Origin: an uncultured Clostridia bacterium
GTDB taxonomy: Bacteria > Bacillota > Clostridia > Christensenellales > Borkfalkiaceae
DNA: 10,252 bases
Direction of reading: 5' to 3'
NCBI GenBank assembly: GCA_947629225.1
Contig: CANRCY010000042.1
Coordinates: 1-10,252 of the forward strand
A program made the translations under genes and the position numbers. Each line of letters opens with the position of its first letter. The first letter of the stretch is position 1. This document shows positions 6,643-10,252 of the stretch, one piece after another. The notes beneath the pieces are model-generated. The model did no database searches. It was not told the origin of the DNA and was given only the letters and a program-made list of their open reading frames with translations.

Positions 6643-6656
6643 GAGCGTTTCTCCTT
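6603..6656 (-). repeat. 54-bp direct repeat, copy 2, with degenerate continuation to 6566
   Basis: Identical to 5480-5533. A second block, 6566-6604, matches 5287-5325 with two differences in 39 positions (6575 and 6600). In the GT2-A gene the two blocks are separated by a further 156 bp that is missing here. The blocks share a CC at 6603-6604, a possible microhomology at the deletion joint. The copy begins at the Shine-Dalgarno, 18 nt after the stop of the GT4 gene. Confidence 0.93.
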
Positions 6657-6681
6657 GTTCTCTTCCACGGGAGAGGTTACC

Positions 6682-7701
6682 TTAAAGCCCCTTTTCGATG
6701 ACCTTCAAAAGAGTTTCGGCGGTGGATTGATAGCGGTATTTTCGGGCGATTTCTTCGCGCGCCCCGAAAACAGACGTCGGCTCGGCGTTCAAAAGCGCGG
6801 AAAGCTCCTCTTCCGTGCGGAAGAATTTTACGGGAAGCCCCGCATACACCTCGCGGAAGACGGGAATGTCCGAGACGATCGGCTGTGTGCCGAGGACGAG
6901 CGCTTCGAGGGGCGGAAGCCCGAATCCCTCGTACTTCGAGGGCAGAACGAGATATTGCGCCTTTGCGATCTCCCCGAAGAGCTCCCCGTCGCCGAGCTTT
7001 CCCGTGAAAACGACGTTTCGGTACTGCGTTTCGTCGAGAGAAAGCCCCGTGAGGAAATTGTCTTTTTCGCCGATGATCTTGAGCGTTTTTCCGCTTTCGC
7101 ACTTTGCAAAGGCGGAGAGCAGAATTGGCAGTCCCTTGTGCGGTTTGACGTTCCCCACAAAGACGACCGTATTCTCTTTTTTTGCGGGAGCGTGCGTTTC
7201 GGCATAGTCGAACGCGCTCTCCGATACGCCGTTATAATTGAGGAAGCACTTTTTCGCGAGGTTTTTATAGTAGTGTTCGCAGCGGCTGAGGGTGAACTGC
7301 GAAACGCATGCGATCGCCGCGGACTTCTTCATGCAACGTTTTAAGAGCGTCTTTTTGATGAGCCTATCCGAAAATCCCCGCGTCGTCTCCTTTACGTCGA
7401 GAAAGGCGAGGTCGTGCATGACCGTGTAGACGGGGATTTTCACCCCGAACGGCACCAAAAAGTTGGGAATGAGGAGCGCGCCGCAGAGTTTGTTGAGTTT
7501 CCTGTCGAAAGAGCGCAGTCCCGCAAGGGAATAAGGGTCGCTCGGATCGTCTATGACCGTTGCGGGGTACTTTCCGAGCAGTTCCTTTTTCCCGATGAGG
7601 AAATATTCGTGCGCGGAAAAGTCGAGCGCGCCGAGGATCCCCTCGCACACTCTTCCGATGCCCGATCTTCCGAGGTATCTGCAATCGATCGCGATCTTCA
7701 T
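6682..7701 (-). CDS. Family 4 (GT-B fold) glycosyltransferase
   Basis: 339 aa, predicted cytoplasmic or peripheral enzyme adding a sugar to a lipid-linked acceptor. The N-terminal Rossmann-like domain begins MKIAIDCRYLGRSGIGR with the glycine-rich acceptor loop (11-17) and contains VMHDLAF (94-100) and ACVSQFT (131-137). The donor-binding C-terminal domain starts near 178 with VVFVGNVKPHKG (179-190) and carries the E-x7-E signature EGFGLPPLE (Glu258, Glu266), followed by GTQPIVSDIPVFREV. GT4 members with this layout often use GDP-mannose. The two mannose-precursor genes just upstream make mannosyl transfer plausible, but the sequence alone does not prove it. The ATG lies 1 nt after the manA stop (TAAAATG) with no good Shine-Dalgarno, so translation probably depends on reinitiation by ribosomes finishing manA. 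A 39-bp gap separates it from the scar ORF. Confidence 0.91.
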   Translation of the reverse strand: MKIAIDCRYLGRSGIGRVCEGILGALDFSAHEYFLIGKKELLGKYPATVIDDPSDPYSLAGLRSFDRKLNKLCGALLIPNFLVPFGVKIPVYTVMHDLAFLDVKETTRGFSDRLIKKTLLKRCMKKSAAIACVSQFTLSRCEHYYKNLAKKCFLNYNGVSESAFDYAETHAPAKKENTVVFVGNVKPHKGLPILLSAFAKCESGKTLKIIGEKDNFLTGLSLDETQYRNVVFTGKLGDGELFGEIAKAQYLVLPSKYEGFGLPPLEALVLGTQPIVSDIPVFREVYAGLPVKFFRTEEELSALLNAEPTSVFGAREEIARKYRYQSTAETLLKVIEKGL

Positions 7702-7702
7702 T

Positions 7703-8635
7703 TTAAATGCCGATGATAAGGGCGCGGAATTTTCCGTTCAGTTTTACGGAGTGCGCCGTTATCACAAACGTGTCGCCCTGTTTTGCCTGTACCCGTTCCC
7801 CGTCGTCTAAGGAGCCGCTCCCTTCGAGCACGAGCACGGTGAGGAGCTTCGTCTCGGGAGAGAAAAAGACGGCTTCCCCCTCCGCGTTGTATTCGGAAAA
7901 GGTGAGTTTTCCCATTTCCCCGAGCATGTTGCGTATGCGGCTATGCTGTTTCTTTTGCGGAAGAAGGAGCTGGCGGTAATCGAGGGTGGCGAGCCCGTCT
8001 TCTAAATGGAGTGGGCGGGGTTTGCCGTCCTTGTCGATCCGGTCGTAGTCATAGAGGCGGTATGTAGCGTCCGAAGTCTGTTGCAGTTCGCAGATCAAAC
8101 ACCCCGCGCCGATGGCGTGCACGGTCCCTGCGGGGACATAGTAGATCTCCCCCTTTTTGACGGGGATTTTGTTGAGAAGCTGTTCGATCGTCTTGTGCGC
8201 GATCGCCTCGCGCACTTCTGCGCGCGTGACGTTACGGCAAAAGCCGAGGTAGAGAAAAGCGCCTTCGTCCGCGTCGAGAACGTACCAGAATTCGTTCTTG
8301 CCCGCGTCGCTCCCGTGGAATTGGGCGTATTGTTCGGTGGGGTGCACCTGGATAGACAGGTTTTCGTGCGCGTCGATGTACTTTATCATGATCGGAAGAT
8401 CGTGGTGACGCGCGGCGTAATCGCCCGCCTGCTCCCATCCGACCGCGCCGAAGTATTCGCTGAGGGTCATTCCTCCGAATTCTCCGCCCGAGATCAGGCT
8501 TCTGCCGTTGGGGTGGGTAGAGAGCTCCCAACTTTCGGCGATCGTTTCGAGACCCGCCGTATCTTTGTGCAGAACGTCGCGGATCTTCGTTCCCCCCCAC
8601 AGGGAGGTCTTGTATACGGGTTCGAGTTTGATCAT
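7703..8635 (-). CDS. manA: Mannose-6-phosphate isomerase, class I (Firmicutes short form)
   Basis: Interconverts fructose-6-P and mannose-6-P in the cytoplasm; the zinc-dependent first step toward activated mannose, or mannose catabolism in reverse. 310 aa, close to the roughly 315-aa Bacillus type. It shows KTSLWGGTKI (9-18), ESWELSTHPNG (34-44), zinc ligands Gln96 and His98 in SIQVHP, Glu115 in GKNEFWYVLD, His173 in PAGTVHAIG, and the catalytic-arginine segment TYRLYDYDR (191-199). The C-terminal cupin strands include LLTVLVLEGSGSL and GDTFVI. The ATG at 8635 is chosen because the family starts with a short lead into the P-x-x-K-x-x-x-W-G-G motif. The open frame continues upstream to 9064 but only as a shadow of the mutase gene. 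The ATG overlaps the mutase stop (ATGA), preceded by GGAAAG. Key residues all appear present. Confidence 0.95.
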   Translation of the reverse strand: MIKLEPVYKTSLWGGTKIRDVLHKDTAGLETIAESWELSTHPNGRSLISGGEFGGMTLSEYFGAVGWEQAGDYAARHHDLPIMIKYIDAHENLSIQVHPTEQYAQFHGSDAGKNEFWYVLDADEGAFLYLGFCRNVTRAEVREAIAHKTIEQLLNKIPVKKGEIYYVPAGTVHAIGAGCLICELQQTSDATYRLYDYDRIDKDGKPRPLHLEDGLATLDYRQLLLPQKKQHSRIRNMLGEMGKLTFSEYNAEGEAVFFSPETKLLTVLVLEGSGSLDDGERVQAKQGDTFVITAHSVKLNGKFRALIIGI

Positions 8636-10252
8636 CTTTCTTTCCGATAGACAATGCCGAGCAAGTCGTCTTTGATTTGGGAAACGGTCTCGTCCGCCTC
8701 TTGTGCGGAAGCGCCCTTTGCCCCTGCGTAGAATTTGATTTTGGGCTCCGTTCCCGAAGGGCGCACGCAGCACCAACCGTTTCCGAGTTCGAAGTACAAA
8801 ACGTCGCTCTTTGGAAGGGAGAGCCGTTCTTCTCCCTGCGCGGTCTTCTTTGTGCCCGAAAGATAGTCCCGCACGGCGAGCACGGGAGAGCCCCCGAGCG
8901 AGACGGGCGGCGCGGTGCGGAGAGAACACATCATCTTTCCGATCTCCTGCGCGCCGTTCGCTCCCGTCAAAGTTGCCGAAAAGAGCGTTTCGCGGAAATA
9001 ACCGTATTTGCGGTAGAGCCGCTCCATCTGTTCGGGCAACGTGAGCCCCTGTTCGGCGTACCAAGCCGCCGCTTCGGCGAGCAGGTCGACTGCCGCAACC
9101 GCGTCTTTATCCCGCGCGTAAGTGCCCGCGAGACAGCCGTAGCTCTCTTCGAAGCCGTATTCGAAGAGATAGGCTCCCCTCTCTCCGTCATAAGCCCCGC
9201 AACGAGAGCGCGCCTCTTCGAAACGCGCGATCTGTTCGCCGATGTATTTGAAGCCCGTAAGCGTTTCGATCAAAGTGAGCCCATAGGCGTTTGCAATCTC
9301 TTTTGCCATGTCCGAGGAGACGATCGTCGTGACGAGCGCGCCGTCCCGTCTCCGCGCGGGAAGAAGTCCGAGCGCCTCTCTGCGGGAAAGGAGATATTCC
9401 GCGAGCAAAAGCCCGCTCATGTTGCCCGTAAAGGAGCGGTATTCCCCCCTTTCGTCCTTGGCATAGACGCCGAGACGGTCGGCGTCGGGATCGGTCGCGA
9501 GGACGAGGTCGGCGTCCTTTTCCTTTGCAAGGCGGAGGGCGTATTCAAACGCCTTCGGCTCCTCGGGATTGGGATAGCCGAGCGTGGGAAATCTTCCGTC
9601 GGGCGCTTCCTGTTCGGGGACGACCCAAACGTTTTCAAAGCCCATTTCTTTGAGCACCCGCCTCACGGGGAGATTGCCCGTCCCGTTGAGCGGGGTATAG
9701 ACGATCTTCAATTTCTTTCCCCGCTCCGTTATGGGGGAGAGGGAGAGCTTTTTGAGCGCCGCAAAATACCGATCGTCCGTCTCCTTTCCGAGATGGCACA
9801 GAAGCCCCCGCTCGATCGCTTCCCGTTCGGAAATTCTCCCGACGGAGAAATAATCCTTTACGGCGTTGACGCAGGAGATGATCTCCCCGTCGTACGGGGG
9901 GACGATCTGTCCGCCGTCCGCGAGGTAGACTTTATATCCGTTGTAGGCGGGCGGGGTGTGGCTCGCGGTGATGACGATGCCCGCGGAACAGCCGTGTTCC
10001 CGCACCGCGAAGGAGAGCTCGGGCGTCGGGCGGAGCCCTTCGAACAAATAGGCTTTGATACCGTTTGCGGCAAGAATAAGCGCCGAATCGAGCGCAAATT
10101 CGGGGGACATCATGCGGCTGTCATAGGCGATCGCGACCCCCCCGCGCATCTTCCGCGCGTTCAAAAAATCGGCAAGCCCCTGCGTGGCTCTTCCGACCGT
10201 GTAAACGTTCATGCGGTTCGTGCCCGCGCCGAGCTTTCCGCGCAAGCCGCCC
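8632..10252 (-). CDS. Phosphomannomutase/phosphoglucomutase (alpha-D-phosphohexomutase), 5' end outside window
   Basis: Interconverts hexose-6-P and hexose-1-P. Next to manA the likely role is mannose-6-P to mannose-1-P for GDP-mannose, though glucose-1-P is also possible in this family. 539 residues are visible. The first, GGLRGKLGAGTNRMN, is the conserved region found about 40 residues into full-length proteins, so the whole would be about 580 aa, as in the PgcA type. All four functional loops are present: the phosphoserine loop TASHTPPAYNGYK (Ser codon 9963-9961), the metal loop ATDPDADRLG (near 9495-9466), the sugar-specificity loop GFEESYG (near 9156-9136) and the phosphate loop RPSGTEPK (near 8763-8740). 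The active-site loop has Thr where most relatives have Asn (TASHNP). The TTG at 10245 is an internal leucine, not a start. The stop overlaps manA by 4 bp. Confidence 0.93.
   Translation of the reverse strand, partial: GGLRGKLGAGTNRMNVYTVGRATQGLADFLNARKMRGGVAIAYDSRMMSPEFALDSALILAANGIKAYLFEGLRPTPELSFAVREHGCSAGIVITASHTPPAYNGYKVYLADGGQIVPPYDGEIISCVNAVKDYFSVGRISEREAIERGLLCHLGKETDDRYFAALKKLSLSPITERGKKLKIVYTPLNGTGNLPVRRVLKEMGFENVWVVPEQEAPDGRFPTLGYPNPEEPKAFEYALRLAKEKDADLVLATDPDADRLGVYAKDERGEYRSFTGNMSGLLLAEYLLSRREALGLLPARRRDGALVTTIVSSDMAKEIANAYGLTLIETLTGFKYIGEQIARFEEARSRCGAYDGERGAYLFEYGFEESYGCLAGTYARDKDAVAAVDLLAEAAAWYAEQGLTLPEQMERLYRKYGYFRETLFSATLTGANGAQEIGKMMCSLRTAPPVSLGGSPVLAVRDYLSGTKKTAQGEERLSLPKSDVLYFELGNGWCCVRPSGTEPKIKFYAGAKGASAQEADETVSQIKDDLLGIVYRKER

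Noticed and set aside
5480..6656. An insertion sequence or transposon around GT2-B
   Set aside because: The flanking repeats are direct gene fragments, not inverted ends. There is no transposase or recombinase and no short target duplication.
8636..9064. Extension of the manA frame upstream to 9064
   Set aside because: It overlaps the conserved C-terminal domain of the phosphohexomutase; manA family proteins start at the ATG at 8635.
1..10252. CRISPR arrays, tRNA or rRNA genes
   Set aside because: No regularly spaced repeats, cloverleaf-like segments or rRNA motifs were seen; gaps between genes are all under about 120 bp.

Overview
The window suggests an endospore-forming, moderately GC-rich member of the Clostridia. 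The evidence is a probable spoIIIAA start at the left edge, a Firmicutes-style short class I mannose-6-phosphate isomerase, Gram-positive-type Shine-Dalgarno sites (AAGGAG), and close operon packing. I cannot place it further with confidence. Every gene I can support is on the minus strand, so transcription runs from position 10252 towards 1.

Right to centre (10252 to 2964) is a tightly packed surface-polysaccharide operon. A phosphohexomutase, cut by the window edge, overlaps manA by 4 bp. manA is 1 bp from a GT4 glycosyltransferase. After a 39-bp gap come a 38-codon scar ORF, GT2 glycosyltransferase B, GT2 glycosyltransferase A (a 4-bp overlap at each of these junctions) and a Wzx/MATE-like flippase (18-bp gap). 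The first two enzymes convert fructose-6-P to mannose-6-P and on to mannose-1-P. The three transferases would assemble an oligosaccharide, which the flippase would move across the membrane. No nucleotidyltransferase, initiating transferase or polymerase lies in the window, so the locus probably continues to the right.

Left of that (2853 to 250) is a large multidomain GH51 alpha-L-arabinofuranosidase gene with its own near-consensus sigma-A promoter (TTGACG, 17 bp, TATAAT) and a strong intrinsic terminator. No terminator separates it from the polysaccharide operon, so it may also receive read-through. Further left, a sigma-E-like promoter and the first 46 codons of a probable spoIIIAA mark the start of a sporulation operon.

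The most unusual structure lies between the GT4 gene and GT2-B. It is a partial copy of the 5' end of GT2-A with its Shine-Dalgarno, carrying a 156-bp in-frame internal deletion and ending in an ATGA overlap with GT2-B. A perfect 54-bp direct repeat (5480-5533 and 6603-6656) therefore brackets GT2-B. Recombination between the copies would remove 1123 bp, deleting GT2-B and leaving GT2-A intact directly behind GT4: a possible glycan on/off cassette, or the scar of GT2-B's insertion.
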